NCBI RefSeq assembly: GCF_038896935.1
Contig: NZ_JBANDC010000008.1
Coordinates: 1 to 64,000 of the forward strand
Length of the DNA: 64,000 nucleotides
DNA from: Collimonas rhizosphaerae
Lineage (GTDB): Bacteria; Pseudomonadota; Gammaproteobacteria; Burkholderiales; Burkholderiaceae_D
Reading direction: 5' to 3'
The notes under the pieces were generated by a model. That model was not told where the DNA came from, made no database searches, and saw only the letters and a program-made list of their open reading frames with translations. A program made the translations under genes and the position numbers. Shown here piece by piece: positions 52,182 to 61,411 of this stretch; the first letter of the stretch is position 1; each line of letters opens with the position of its first letter.

Positions 52182-53354
52182 TCAGCGCATGTTGCCGGTG
52201 TGGCCCAGCGAATAACGGCCCGGCTGCGGCCAGACGGTGAGGCCGTGCGGCTCCATGCCGACGGGGATCGACTTGACCGCGCCGCTGGTGGTGTCGATGG
52301 CATACACGACATCGTCGAAACGGCCGGACAGCCACAGCATCTTGCCGTCCGCGCTGACATTGCCCATGTCAGGGCTGCCGCCGCCCGGGATCGGCCAGTT
52401 CGCCACCACCTGGCGCGTGGCGAAGTCGATCACCGAGATGCTGCCCTTGCCGCGGCGGCCGCCGTGGACCTTGTTCGAGCCGCGGTTGGAGACGTACAGC
52501 TTGCTGCCGTCGCGGCTCGGGTACAGGCCATGGGTGCCGGTGCCGGTCTTGATGAAACCGGTCTTGGTGAAACTGTCGCCGTCAATTACATAAACGCCGT
52601 CAGCCATCATGTCAGCCACAAAAAACGCCTTGCCGTCCGGCGAAATACGGATGTCCTGCGGCATGCCTTTCTTGTCGAGCAGCAGGTAGCCGAGCACCTT
52701 GCGGTTGACCATGTCGATCTTCGCCAGCTTGCCGCCGAACTCGCAGGTGAACAGGGCGTATTTGCCGTCGATCGAAAAATCGGCGTGGTTGATGCCCTTG
52801 CATTCCGGCACCGGCAGGCTCGACTTCAGCGCCATCGTATGCGCATCGCGGAAATCCAGCTGGGCATGGGCTTCCACCACCACGATGGCTTCCTTGCCGT
52901 CGGGCGTGAAATACATATTGTAGGGATCGTCCACCGCCACTTCCTTGCCCGGCTTCGCAGTCTTGGGATCGATCGGCGTCAGGCTGCCGTCGGGCCGGCC
53001 TTCGGCATTGTTCGCTACCCACAGGGTCTTCAGGTCCCAGGCCGGCACCACGTGCTGCGGGCTGTAGCCGACGCGGAATTTCTCGACCACCTTGAAGGTC
53101 GCCGGATCGATCACGTAGACATCGTTGGAACGCAGGTTAGGCACATAAATGCGCGGCAGCGCGTCAGCTACTACTGGACTGAGGTGGCCGGCGCCGGCTT
53201 CGCTGTACAGGTTGGCGGGATTGACCACGGGCGGCATGCCGGCCACGGTGGCGATGGCGGGCGCGGCGGAGGCGCCGGCGGCGAGGGACAGCATGGCCAG
53301 GGCACCGCTGACAGAGATTGCGAGGCGCGACAGACGGCAAGAACGAAATTGCAT
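52182..53354 (-). CDS. Secreted YVTN beta-propeller protein
   Basis: The 390-aa protein has a signal peptide (cleavage near GASA-AP) and about seven beta-propeller blades of YVTN type: PRIYVPNLRSNDVYVIDP, LWVANNAEG, DIRISPDGKAFFVADMMADGVYVID, and LYVSNRGSNKV. It probably binds or scaffolds a partner in the periplasm rather than acting as an enzyme. An AGGAACC ribosome site precedes the ATG. It lies 55 bp after a secreted creatininase-family gene, and the two may work together. Confidence 0.87.
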   Translation of the reverse strand: MQFRSCRLSRLAISVSGALAMLSLAAGASAAPAIATVAGMPPVVNPANLYSEAGAGHLSPVVADALPRIYVPNLRSNDVYVIDPATFKVVEKFRVGYSPQHVVPAWDLKTLWVANNAEGRPDGSLTPIDPKTAKPGKEVAVDDPYNMYFTPDGKEAIVVVEAHAQLDFRDAHTMALKSSLPVPECKGINHADFSIDGKYALFTCEFGGKLAKIDMVNRKVLGYLLLDKKGMPQDIRISPDGKAFFVADMMADGVYVIDGDSFTKTGFIKTGTGTHGLYPSRDGSKLYVSNRGSNKVHGGRRGKGSISVIDFATRQVVANWPIPGGGSPDMGNVSADGKMLWLSGRFDDVVYAIDTTSGAVKSIPVGMEPHGLTVWPQPGRYSLGHTGNMR

Positions 53355-53409
53355 GATGGTTCCTTGATTAAATAAGCAGCAAAGTAATGTCGGTGATTGA
53401 AGTGATGGT

Positions 53410-54231
53410 TTAGCGTGCAGCCGTCTCGGCCTTGAGCGCCTTGACGGTCTGGGTCACGATGTTGTCGATGCCGAGCTGGCCGATTTCAGCGCTGGAGCGG
53501 CGCGGATCGCCGCCGTACACGCCGTCGGCCAGGCCGAGCCTGGGGCCGCTGCGCAGGCTGTCCTGGCGCACCATCTGCGGCGCCACGGCCAGCTGCAGCG
53601 AGGTGTCGGCCAGTCCGGCGTGGGTGCCGATTTCATCGTCGCGATAGCCGCGCTTGCGCAGTATCTCGGCGTAGCCGTCCGAACTGGCGGCGTAATATTC
53701 CGGCGGCAGGATGGCGCGCGCCGGCGAACCGGCCCAGCTCTTGTTCAGCTGCGCCACGGCTTTCTTGACATCGTTCTGGTAGCCGCCGTGGTCGCCCAGG
53801 AACACGATGTTCTTGAAACCGTGGACCTTGAAACTGTTGGCGGCCGATTCCAGGGTCTTCTGGAAGACGTCGTCCGGGATCGTGATGGTGCCGGGGAAGC
53901 GCATATGCGACGTCGGCGGCGCGAAATTGCCTTCCGGCACGTAAGCGATCACCGGCGCCACCAGCGCATTGCCCAATCCTTCCGCGATCCGCTGCGACAG
54001 GATCTTCACGCGCACGTTGTGTTTGCCGAGCGCAACATCGGGGCCGCTTTGCTCGGTCGCGCCGATGGGAATCAGGATGGTGGTCTTGCCGGCCTGGACC
54101 TGGCTGCGCAGCTCGGTCCAGGTCAGCTCTTCAAGGAAGACGGTTTTCGGCGTTTGTGCAAAGGCAATCTGTGCGGCGGTGAGGAAAAGGGCGGCAACGA
54201 AAATCCGTCGTGGTGACAAGAGCATGAACAT
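53410..54231 (-). CDS. Exported creatininase-family amidohydrolase-like protein
   Basis: The 273-aa protein has a signal peptide (cleavage near IAFA-QT), unusual for the mainly cytosolic creatininase/MftE family. Family landmarks are IPIGATEQSGPDVALGKHN (about 55-73), LGDHGGYQND, and GTHAGLADTSLQL. The usual metal-site segment ExHGxH is replaced by EQSGPD, and Asp near the end of this loop by His. Metal binding is therefore altered or shifted. It starts an apparent creatininase-YVTN-hydrolase operon; substrate unknown. Confidence 0.82.
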   Translation of the reverse strand: MFMLLSPRRIFVAALFLTAAQIAFAQTPKTVFLEELTWTELRSQVQAGKTTILIPIGATEQSGPDVALGKHNVRVKILSQRIAEGLGNALVAPVIAYVPEGNFAPPTSHMRFPGTITIPDDVFQKTLESAANSFKVHGFKNIVFLGDHGGYQNDVKKAVAQLNKSWAGSPARAILPPEYYAASSDGYAEILRKRGYRDDEIGTHAGLADTSLQLAVAPQMVRQDSLRSGPRLGLADGVYGGDPRRSSAEIGQLGIDNIVTQTVKALKAETAAR

Positions 54232-54396
54232 TCCTCATGAAAAATCCGGGGCAGGTGTGTGCGCTGCCGGCGCAAGGCTGGCAACCGGCATATGACGCCG
54301 GATCGGCACACAGGTTCCTGGCTAATTCTACTCTGCCGGATATGAGGATAGGTACGGGAGAAATCCGGGCGTCCTGGAGCGCCCGGCCTGCAGCGG

Positions 54397-55140
54397 TTAC
54401 TGGTAATTATTCCAGCGCATGCTGCGCTCGTCGGTGGCTTCCTTGATCAAGTGGCGCGCCCGCACGGGATCGCGCTCGCCGTGCTGGTCGCCGCCGCTCT
54501 CCAGGCTCATGGCCAGGGCCTGGATCGCCACCGGGAAATCGCCCTCGGCCGAACGTTCCAGCCATACGCGGGCCAGCTGCGGATTCTGCTCTACGCCTTC
54601 GCCCGCGGCATAGGCGTTCGACAGCAGGAACATCGCTTGCGCGTTGCCCTGCTTGCTGGCTTCCAGCAGCCATGTGGCCGAAAGTTGCAGGTTGCGCGGC
54701 ACGCCTTCGCCGTATTTCGCCATGCGGGCCAGCATGAAGCTGGCTTTTGCATTGCCCGACGCGGCGGCACGCTCATACCAGCTCCAGGCTTGGGCTTGGT
54801 CAAGCTTGAGTCCCAGGTTGCCTTGGTAAAAAGCCTGGGCCAGCTGGAACCGGGCTTCCGGGTCGCCGGCTACCGCCGCTTTCTGCAGCCATGCGCCCGC
54901 TTGCGCGGACTGGTCGGGCATAGACGCCAACGCCAGCGCCAGTTCACGCTGCGCCACCGGCCGGCCAGCCGCGGCCCAGGCCTGCAGCTGGGCAATCGCG
55001 CCGGGCTGGCGGCCGTGCAGGGCAAGCATGCCGACCGATTCGATCCGTGCATTGTCCGGCACTACCTCGCTGGTACATGCGCCCAGCGACGCGGCCAGCA
55101 GCAAGAGCGTTATCGCCAACGGTTTTTTGATAACCATCAT
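54397..55140 (-). CDS. Sel1-repeat lipoprotein
   Basis: The 247-aa product has a lipoprotein signal with lipobox LGAC (Cys22) and about four Sel1-like helical repeats (AGAWLQKAAVAGDPEARFQLAQAFYQGN; AWSWYERAAASGNAKASFMLARM; TWLLEASKQGNAQAMFLLSNAYAAGEGV; VWLERSAEGDF). Such repeats bind proteins and are common in envelope stress factors. The ATG overlaps the stop of the nucleotidase gene by 4 bases, so the two are translationally coupled and both are predicted lipoproteins. Confidence 0.88.
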   Translation of the reverse strand: MMVIKKPLAITLLLLAASLGACTSEVVPDNARIESVGMLALHGRQPGAIAQLQAWAAAGRPVAQRELALALASMPDQSAQAGAWLQKAAVAGDPEARFQLAQAFYQGNLGLKLDQAQAWSWYERAAASGNAKASFMLARMAKYGEGVPRNLQLSATWLLEASKQGNAQAMFLLSNAYAAGEGVEQNPQLARVWLERSAEGDFPVAIQALAMSLESGGDQHGERDPVRARHLIKEATDERSMRWNNYQ

Positions 55141-57233
55141 TTGCTCAGGTCGATGGCGTATTTGGCAAAACCGCTGGCGTCCAGCGCGCCTTCCGCCGTT
55201 ACCCGGCCCAAACCCAGCGCTTGCGCCACCGCCAGCTTGCCCGGCGCAGAGCGCAAGATCACCGGCCCCTGCGTGCTCACCTTGACGAAACTCCAGCTTT
55301 GTCCGCTGCCGTTGGCCGCATTGGTGACCTTGCCCTGTTTTTTCAGGTAAGCGCTGACCACCGCCTGGTTGGCGTCCGGCGATTTGATGATGGTCTTGCT
55401 GCCGTCTATGCCCGGCACGTTGCCGCCGCCGCCCGCGCGGTAGTCATTGGTGGCGACGATGAAATCGTCGGTATCGGCGACTGCCTTGCCGGCGTACGTC
55501 AGGTTGACGATGCGGCTGCCGGCCGGTTTGGTGACGTCGATCTGGTACTGCATCGCGTTGTTTTCGGCATAGAACACGTCGTAGTTGAAAATCGTCGAGT
55601 AGGACGGCACCAGGTCTTGCTCGCCGGTGCTGGCCGGATTGATCGTGGCGAACTGCTTGGCCGCGGTTTCCAGCCAGTTTTTCAAATCGGAGCCCTTGAT
55701 CTTCACTGCCTGCAGGTTGTTGTTGCCGTACAAGTACAGATCGCCTGGATTGCGTACCTGCAGGCCAAACGGGGCTGCTGCGGACGCGCCCGGAGCGACG
55801 TCGGTAAAGTCGGTCGGACCGTTGCGGCCGGCCTTGAACGGCGCGCTGCAGGAAATCACCGGGATCGACTTGTAGCTCGCCAGCACCGGATCGGTGGAGC
55901 TGGCGAGGAAGGTTTTCACATAGTCGATCTGGGCCTGGTTGACGATCTGGATCGCGCTGACATCGCCCACCAGCGAAAAGTAGGCGGACATCTCGAAATC
56001 GGTCGTGGTGCCCAGCGGCTGCGTGGCATAAGACAGGGTAGCCTGGTGTTCAGCGGCGACCAGCGGTGCAATCGTAGGATCGGCGTCGATATTGGTCTTG
56101 CCGTCGGCATATTTGAAGCCGCGCGCTTCGACGCTGGTCTGGTCTTTCTGCACCACCCATTTGCCGCCCTGGTATTTCAATACCATCTTGATGATGCCCA
56201 GGCGCCGGCCCCAGCTTTGCGCCATCACTGCCGGAATGCCGTTGACCAAGCCTTTGCCGGTATCCACCAGGGTGCTCGGCAGGGCTGCCAGCGAAGCGTC
56301 GATGGCCGGCGCGCCGGTTTCACGCGCTTGCGGGAAAATCAGGTGTGAATGGCCCAGCATCAAGGCGTCGATGCCGGTAGTAGCCAGGTACAGGCTGCCG
56401 TTTTCCATCTTCGGGCTGTAAGGCGAAGCATCCAGCCCGCCGTGCGACAGGGCGACCACCAGGTCGGCGCCCTTGCTGCGCATCTCCGGCACATATTTGA
56501 GCGCCGATTCCTGCACGCCGTTGACCATCACCTTGCCGGCCAGGTTTTTCTGGTCCCAGTCCATGATCTGCGGCGGCACGAAGCTGATGATGCCGACGTT
56601 CAGCGCCACGTTCATGCTGCCGCCGTCAGGCTTGGTGGCGGTGAACTGCTTGGCGATCAAGGCATAGGGATTGAAGATCGGCTTGTCGGACGACACCCCG
56701 ACCACGTTGGACAACACCAGCGGGAAGTTGGGCGCGCCGCAGCTGCTGCCTTTTTGCACGCCCGGCACGCCGAAGTCGGTATTGGTGATCTGGCTCAGGA
56801 AATCCAGGCCGTAGTTGAATTCGTGGTTGCCCATGCCGGCGCCGTCGTACTTCAGGGCGTTCATCACCTTGTGCACCGCCAGCGTGCCGCTGCAGGTCAC
56901 CGGCGCGGCAACCGCCTGGTAATCGCCGAGCAGCGTGCCCTGGATGACATCGCCGTCGTCCAGCAGCAGGTTGTTGGGATTTTCCTGGCGCGCGCCCTTG
57001 ATCAGGGTTGCGGTGCGCTCGAGGCCGAGGCTGGTGTCGGCCTTCAAGCCGTAATAGTCGTAGCTCAGCACGTTCTGGTGAATGTCGGTAGTCTCCAGCA
57101 GTCCCAGCTTGAGCACCGTGCCTTCGGGAATCGCATTGTCGGGATTATTGACGCCGAGGTTGCTGCTGCCGTTGCTGCCGCAGGCGGAAACTGCCAAGGC
57201 AGCGAGGGCGGTCAGACACATCTTTTTATGCAT
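55137..57233 (-). CDS. CpdB-like 2',3'-cyclic-nucleotide phosphodiesterase/nucleotidase lipoprotein
   Basis: The 698-aa enzyme has a lipobox (VSAC, Cys18). Its N-terminal calcineurin-like metallophosphatase domain contains LLETTDIHQN (Asp/His), DDGDVIQGT, GMGNHEFNYG, VALSHGGLDA and MLGHSHLIFP. The C-terminal 5'-nucleotidase domain contains NPGDLYLYGNNNLQAVKIKG and FIVATNDYRAGGGGNVPG. The metal site is complete. CpdB-type enzymes scavenge nucleotides in the periplasm; here the enzyme is lipid-anchored. It leads the operon with the Sel1-repeat lipoprotein. Confidence 0.9.
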   Translation of the reverse strand: MHKKMCLTALAALAVSACGSNGSSNLGVNNPDNAIPEGTVLKLGLLETTDIHQNVLSYDYYGLKADTSLGLERTATLIKGARQENPNNLLLDDGDVIQGTLLGDYQAVAAPVTCSGTLAVHKVMNALKYDGAGMGNHEFNYGLDFLSQITNTDFGVPGVQKGSSCGAPNFPLVLSNVVGVSSDKPIFNPYALIAKQFTATKPDGGSMNVALNVGIISFVPPQIMDWDQKNLAGKVMVNGVQESALKYVPEMRSKGADLVVALSHGGLDASPYSPKMENGSLYLATTGIDALMLGHSHLIFPQARETGAPAIDASLAALPSTLVDTGKGLVNGIPAVMAQSWGRRLGIIKMVLKYQGGKWVVQKDQTSVEARGFKYADGKTNIDADPTIAPLVAAEHQATLSYATQPLGTTTDFEMSAYFSLVGDVSAIQIVNQAQIDYVKTFLASSTDPVLASYKSIPVISCSAPFKAGRNGPTDFTDVAPGASAAAPFGLQVRNPGDLYLYGNNNLQAVKIKGSDLKNWLETAAKQFATINPASTGEQDLVPSYSTIFNYDVFYAENNAMQYQIDVTKPAGSRIVNLTYAGKAVADTDDFIVATNDYRAGGGGNVPGIDGSKTIIKSPDANQAVVSAYLKKQGKVTNAANGSGQSWSFVKVSTQGPVILRSAPGKLAVAQALGLGRVTAEGALDASGFAKYAIDLSK

Positions 57234-57668
57234 GGGAACTTTCGGAAATATTGTCGGGGCTTGTCTTGATAAGAAGCTGGCGCCACTGTTACGCGCTTTT
57301 TGAGGCGTTCCGGGCGGAAATTATATTTTGGAAATATTTCCTGATCATTACATTACGTTACATACGCCGGCACCTTGCGCGGCGGCAGGGTTTTGTTCCA
57401 CAACCGTGATCTCGGCATGACGAATCCGGGCAAGATGCTTAAACTTATTGCCCGGTAAAACGTCCATTCATTTCTGGCGCTTTTCTATTGATTGCCTTGA
57501 AAGTATGATTTCTACCAGGGCAAAACCGTATCCAAAGGAGGATTTCACCCGTTATCGATAGTTATTTTGGATCGAAACACAAAATTAAATCAATTATACA
57601 AATGAACCAACCTGGTTTATCGTTGCTACCTAGATTTCTTCAACCCCAGCCTTAGTAAGGAAAACCCT
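57234..57668. promoter_or_regulatory. Divergent regulatory region between the nucleotidase operon and ahpC
   Basis: The 435-bp region is AT-rich and carries no credible ORF. A possible ahpC -10 element TATACA lies at 57595-57600. Just upstream, GATAGTTATTTTGGATCG (57557-57574) is a loose, partial match to an OxyR ATAG-type half-site. A weak TTGCC/GGCAA inverted repeat occurs around 57493-57524. OxyR control would be usual for ahpCF but is not shown here. Confidence 0.35.
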
Positions 57669-58232
57669 ATGTCTTTGATTAATACCCAAGTTAAGCCATT
57701 TTCTGCAACTGCTCTCCATCACGGCAAGTTCGTGCCGGTCACCCAGGAAACCCTGAAGGGCAAGTGGTCGGTATTCGTGTTCTACCCGGCTGACTTCACT
57801 TTCGTCTGCCCGACAGAACTGGAAGACCTGGCCGACAACTACGCTGAATTCCAGAAACTGGGCGTGGAAATCTACGGCGTGTCGACCGACACCCATTTCG
57901 CCCACAAGGCATGGCACGACACATCGGACGCGATCAAGAAAGTGAACTACCCGCTGGTCGGCGACCCAACCGCAACCCTGTCGCGCAACTTTGAAGTGCT
58001 GATCGAAGAAGAAGGCCTGGCGCTGCGCGGCACTTTCGTGATCAATCCGCAAGGCCTGATCAAGCTGTACGAAATCCACGACAACGGCATCGGCCGCGAC
58101 GCTTCGGAACTGTTGCGCAAGGTCAAGGCAGCGCAATACGTTGCATCGCACCCAGGTGAAGTTTGCCCAGCCAAGTGGAAAGAAGGCGAAGCAACCTTGA
58201 CGCCATCGCTGGACCTGGTCGGCAAGATCTAA
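57669..58232 (+). CDS. ahpC: Alkyl hydroperoxide reductase peroxiredoxin subunit AhpC
   Basis: AhpC reduces hydrogen peroxide, organic peroxides and peroxynitrite. The 187-aa protein equals the enterobacterial length, with peroxidatic Cys47 in FTFVCPTE and resolving Cys166 in HPGEVCPAKW, as in 2-Cys Prx1/AhpC enzymes. GGLG- and YF-type sensitivity motifs were not checked in detail. AGTAAGG precedes the ATG. ahpF, its reductase, follows 102 bp downstream across a strong hairpin. Confidence 0.96.
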   Translation: MSLINTQVKPFSATALHHGKFVPVTQETLKGKWSVFVFYPADFTFVCPTELEDLADNYAEFQKLGVEIYGVSTDTHFAHKAWHDTSDAIKKVNYPLVGDPTATLSRNFEVLIEEEGLALRGTFVINPQGLIKLYEIHDNGIGRDASELLRKVKAAQYVASHPGEVCPAKWKEGEATLTPSLDLVGKI

Positions 58233-58250
58233 TACCCGCAAGTGTTTCAC

Positions 58251-58278
58251 GGTCCGGGTCCCGAACAGGGTCCGGACC
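58251..58278 (+). other. Hairpin between ahpC and ahpF
   Basis: GGTCCGG (58251-58257) pairs with CCGGACC (58272-58278). The loop and right side also contain the self-complementary GGGTCCGGACCC. There is no T-run. It probably limits read-through or protects the ahpC 3' end, giving more AhpC than AhpF. Confidence 0.5.
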
Positions 58279-58334
58279 CGCAGTATCCCCCCAAGCAGTA
58301 CCCCAATTTATCGTCACGAATGCAAGGAACCGCC

Positions 58335-59930
58335 ATGCTGGATGCAAATCTCAAAACCCAATTGAAAAGCTATTTGGAAAAAATCGTGCAACCGATTGAG
58401 ATCGTTGCGTCGCTGGACAACGGTGACAAGTCTCGTGAACTGCAATCGCTGCTGCAGGAAATCGCGACGCTGTCGGATCGCATCACGCTGATCGAGCGCA
58501 GCGACGACAACGAACGCAAGCCGTCTTTCTCCATCAACCGCCCAGGCGTCGATACCGGCATCCGCTTTGCCGCGATTCCGATGGGCCACGAATTCACTTC
58601 GCTGGTGCTGGCCCTGCTGCAGGTCGGCGGCCACCCGGTGAAACTGGACGAAGCCGTGATCGAGCAGATCCGCAACCTGGATGGCGATTATGTGTTTGAA
58701 ACCTATATCTCCCTGTCTTGCCAGAACTGCCCGGAAGTAGTGCAAGCCTTGAACGTGATGGCGCTGATCAATCCGCGCATCCGCCAGGCCACCATCGACG
58801 GCGCGCTGTTCCAGGACGAAGTGGAAAAACGCGAAATCATGGCGGTGCCTACCACTTACCTCAACGGTGAAGTGTTCGGCCAGGGCCGCACCAGCGTCGA
58901 AGAAATCCTCGCCAAGCTGGATACCGGCGCCGGCGCCCGCAAGGCGGTCGAACTGAGCGCCAAGGCGCCTTACGACGTGCTGATCGTCGGCGGCGGTCCT
59001 GCCGGCGCGGCGGCTGCGATTTATGCAGCGCGCAAGGGCATCCGCACCGGCGTGGTGTCGGAGCGCTTCGGCGGCCAGGTGCTGGACACGCTGGCGATCG
59101 AAAACTTCGTTTCGGTGCAGGAAACCGAAGGACCGAAGTTCGCCACCGCGCTGGAGCAGCATGTCAAGAGCTACGAAGTCGACATCATGAACGTGCAGCT
59201 GGCCTCGGCGCTGGTGCCGGGCAAGCTGATCGAAATCAAGCTCGCCAACGGCGGCTCGCTCAAGAGCAAGACCGTGGTGCTGGCCACCGGCGCCCGCTGG
59301 CGCGAAATCAACGTGCCGGGCGAGCGCGAATATCGCAACCACGGGGTCGCCTACTGCCCGCACTGCGACGGCCCGCTGTTCAAAGGTAAACGCGTAGCGG
59401 TGATCGGCGGCGGCAACTCCGGCGTGGAAGCGGCGATCGACCTGGCTGGCCTGGTGTCGCATGTGACGCTGATCGAATTCGGCGACGAGCTGCGCGCCGA
59501 CGCCGTGCTGCAACGCAAGCTGCACAGCCTGAAAAACGTCACTGTGATCACTTCGGCGCAAACCACCGAAATCACCGGCGACAGCAAGAAGGTCAACGGC
59601 CTGGTCTACAAGGACCGCAAGACCGGCGCAGTGCACACGGTAGAGCTGGAAGGCGTGTTCGTACAGATCGGCCTGGTGCCGAACACCGAATGGCTGAAGG
59701 GCACGATTGCCTTGTCGCGCCATGGCGAAATCGAAGTCGACGCCAAGGGCCAGACTTCGATCCCGGGCGTGTTCGCCGCCGGCGACGTCACTACCGTACC
59801 GTTCAAGCAGATCGTGATCGCGGTCGGCGAGGGCGCCAAGGCATCGCTGAGCGCATTCGACCACCTGATCCGCAGTTCGGTGTCGGATGAAGAAGATGTC
59901 GCCGCTGCAGCCGAAAGTGTCGCTGCCTAA
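58335..59930 (+). CDS. ahpF: Alkyl hydroperoxide reductase flavoprotein subunit AhpF
   Basis: AhpF passes electrons from NADH through FAD and two dithiols to AhpC. The start is ATG 58335 (MLDANLKTQLKSYLEK), behind AAGGA. The 531-aa protein has the twin-thioredoxin N-terminal domain with redox site CQNC (about 129-132), FAD-binding GGGPAGAAAAIYAARKG (about 220), the second dithiol CPHC (about 341-344), NAD-binding GGGNSGVEAA, and the C-terminal GVFAAGDVT FAD motif. All redox cysteines are present. Confidence 0.96.
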   Translation: MLDANLKTQLKSYLEKIVQPIEIVASLDNGDKSRELQSLLQEIATLSDRITLIERSDDNERKPSFSINRPGVDTGIRFAAIPMGHEFTSLVLALLQVGGHPVKLDEAVIEQIRNLDGDYVFETYISLSCQNCPEVVQALNVMALINPRIRQATIDGALFQDEVEKREIMAVPTTYLNGEVFGQGRTSVEEILAKLDTGAGARKAVELSAKAPYDVLIVGGGPAGAAAAIYAARKGIRTGVVSERFGGQVLDTLAIENFVSVQETEGPKFATALEQHVKSYEVDIMNVQLASALVPGKLIEIKLANGGSLKSKTVVLATGARWREINVPGEREYRNHGVAYCPHCDGPLFKGKRVAVIGGGNSGVEAAIDLAGLVSHVTLIEFGDELRADAVLQRKLHSLKNVTVITSAQTTEITGDSKKVNGLVYKDRKTGAVHTVELEGVFVQIGLVPNTEWLKGTIALSRHGEIEVDAKGQTSIPGVFAAGDVTTVPFKQIVIAVGEGAKASLSAFDHLIRSSVSDEEDVAAAAESVAA

Positions 59931-59941
59931 GAAGTAATCAA

Positions 59942-60000
59942 CCTGCCGTAGCGTTTTGCGCCAGCCCGGTTCCGCGGCTGGCACAAAACGCTACGGCGGG
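59942..60000. other. Long near-perfect stem-loop downstream of ahpF
   Basis: The arms at 59945-59966 (GCCGTAGCGTTTTG...) and 59976-59997 (...CAAAACGCTACGGC) pair over 22 bp with a single mismatch. The stem extends to 59942-60000 with one wobble, and the loop is CGGTTCCGC. No T-run follows. It lies 12 bp after the ahpF stop codon. It may end transcription, block 3' exonucleases, or be a dispersed palindromic repeat. Confidence 0.7.
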
Positions 60001-60156
60001 CTCCTCTGCTCCCATGTCTGTTTGAAACGCAACGCGACAGCAATGCCGCGGGGCTTCCCCCTGCGCGACGCCTTTGTAAACTGTCCGAAAGCTTCGCGGT
60101 GCTAATATTGCCGGTCTCACTGTCCCGTTCCATGAATGTGTTCTCAAGAGGATTCC

Positions 60157-61194
60157 ATGAATAGCCCAATACCTAAGCAAATCCCCGCCACGCTGATTCC
60201 CGGCGACGGCATCGGCCCTGAAGTAGTCGAAGCCACGGTCAAGGTACTGGAGGCGCTGGGGTCGCCGTTTTCTTGGGACATACAGCAGGCGGGCGTGGCC
60301 GGCGTCACCAGCGCCGGCGATCCGCTGCCGGCAGCCACGCTGACCAGCATCCGCAAGAACAAGCTGGCCCTCAAGGGCCCGCTGACCACGCCGATAGGCG
60401 AGGGCTTCCGTTCCTCCAACGTGCGCCTGCGCGAAGAATTCCAGCTGTACGCCAATGTGCGGCCGGCGGTGACCATCGTGCCGGGCCGCTTTGAAGACAT
60501 CGACATCGTGCTGGTGCGGGAAAACATCGGCGGCTTCTATGTCGCGCACGAGTACTACATCCCGGTCGGCGACGATCCGCGCGCGGTAGCGGTTTCCACC
60601 GGCATCAACACGCGCGAGGCCTGCAAGAAGATTGCGCGCTTCGCCTTTGAATACGCGCTCAAGAACGGCCGCAAGAAAATCACCGTGGTGCACAAAGCCA
60701 ACATCCTCAAGGCGCTCACCGGCATCTTCCTCGAAGCCGCGCGCGAAATCGCACGCGAATATGAAGGCAAGGTACAGATGAACGACATGATCGTCGATGC
60801 CTGCGCCATGCAGCTGGTGCTCAATCCCTGGCAGTTCGACATGCTCCTGTGCACCAACCTGTTCGGCGACATCCTGTCCGACCAGATGGCCGGCCTGGTA
60901 GGCGGCCTGGGCATGGCCCCCGGCGCCAACATCGGCGACGACTGCGCGATCTTCGAAGCGGTGCACGGCTCGGCGCCGGACATCGCCGGCAAGGGCATCG
61001 CCAACCCGATTTCCCTGCTGCTGGCAGCGGGGCAGATGCTGGACCACGTCGGCCACAAGGACCTGGCGCTGCGCCTGCGCACCGCGATCACCGATACGCT
61101 CAACAAAGACCATGTGGCTACCGGCGACCTCAAGGGCAAGGCATCTACCCGCGAATTCACCGAAGCGATCATACGCAGGCTGCAGGCCGCCTGA
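60157..61194 (+). CDS. NAD-type isocitrate/isopropylmalate dehydrogenase
   Basis: The start is ATG 60157 (MNSPIPKQIPATLIPGDGIGPEV), behind GAGG. The 345-aa enzyme belongs to the isocitrate/isopropylmalate dehydrogenase superfamily. The N-terminus IPGDGIGPEVVEATVKVLEA, the substrate arm NVRLREEFQLYANVRP, VRENIGGFYVAHEYY and VHKANILK are present, as are the metal site (GDILSDQMAG) and the HGSAPDIAGKGIANP cofactor loop. Sequence features favour NAD-dependent isocitrate dehydrogenase; homoisocitrate or tartrate dehydrogenase cannot be excluded. It lies downstream of ahpF but behind a strong stem-loop. Confidence 0.87.
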   Translation: MNSPIPKQIPATLIPGDGIGPEVVEATVKVLEALGSPFSWDIQQAGVAGVTSAGDPLPAATLTSIRKNKLALKGPLTTPIGEGFRSSNVRLREEFQLYANVRPAVTIVPGRFEDIDIVLVRENIGGFYVAHEYYIPVGDDPRAVAVSTGINTREACKKIARFAFEYALKNGRKKITVVHKANILKALTGIFLEAAREIAREYEGKVQMNDMIVDACAMQLVLNPWQFDMLLCTNLFGDILSDQMAGLVGGLGMAPGANIGDDCAIFEAVHGSAPDIAGKGIANPISLLLAAGQMLDHVGHKDLALRLRTAITDTLNKDHVATGDLKGKASTREFTEAIIRRLQAA

Positions 61195-61411
61195 ATTGCA
61201 ATACTCGTCGAACCCTGATCTTCCTTTCATCTGAGATCCAATCCTGCCGCCAGCATGCACCGCTGGCGCGCAGCGCCCCCTGCACCGTCATCAGGCAGTA
61301 ACAAACCCCCGTTAGACTCAACGCCGCTGATGCGCAACCTTGCCTATCCGGCCAAGGCGATGCGCTCAAATCAATCCTGGTGTGCAGATCAACTGAGCCA
61401 ACTGAGGGACG

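Noticed and set aside
57557..57574. OxyR binding site upstream of ahpC
   Set aside because: Only a partial half-site can be seen; the four-element ATAG pattern is not complete, so it is mentioned but not called.
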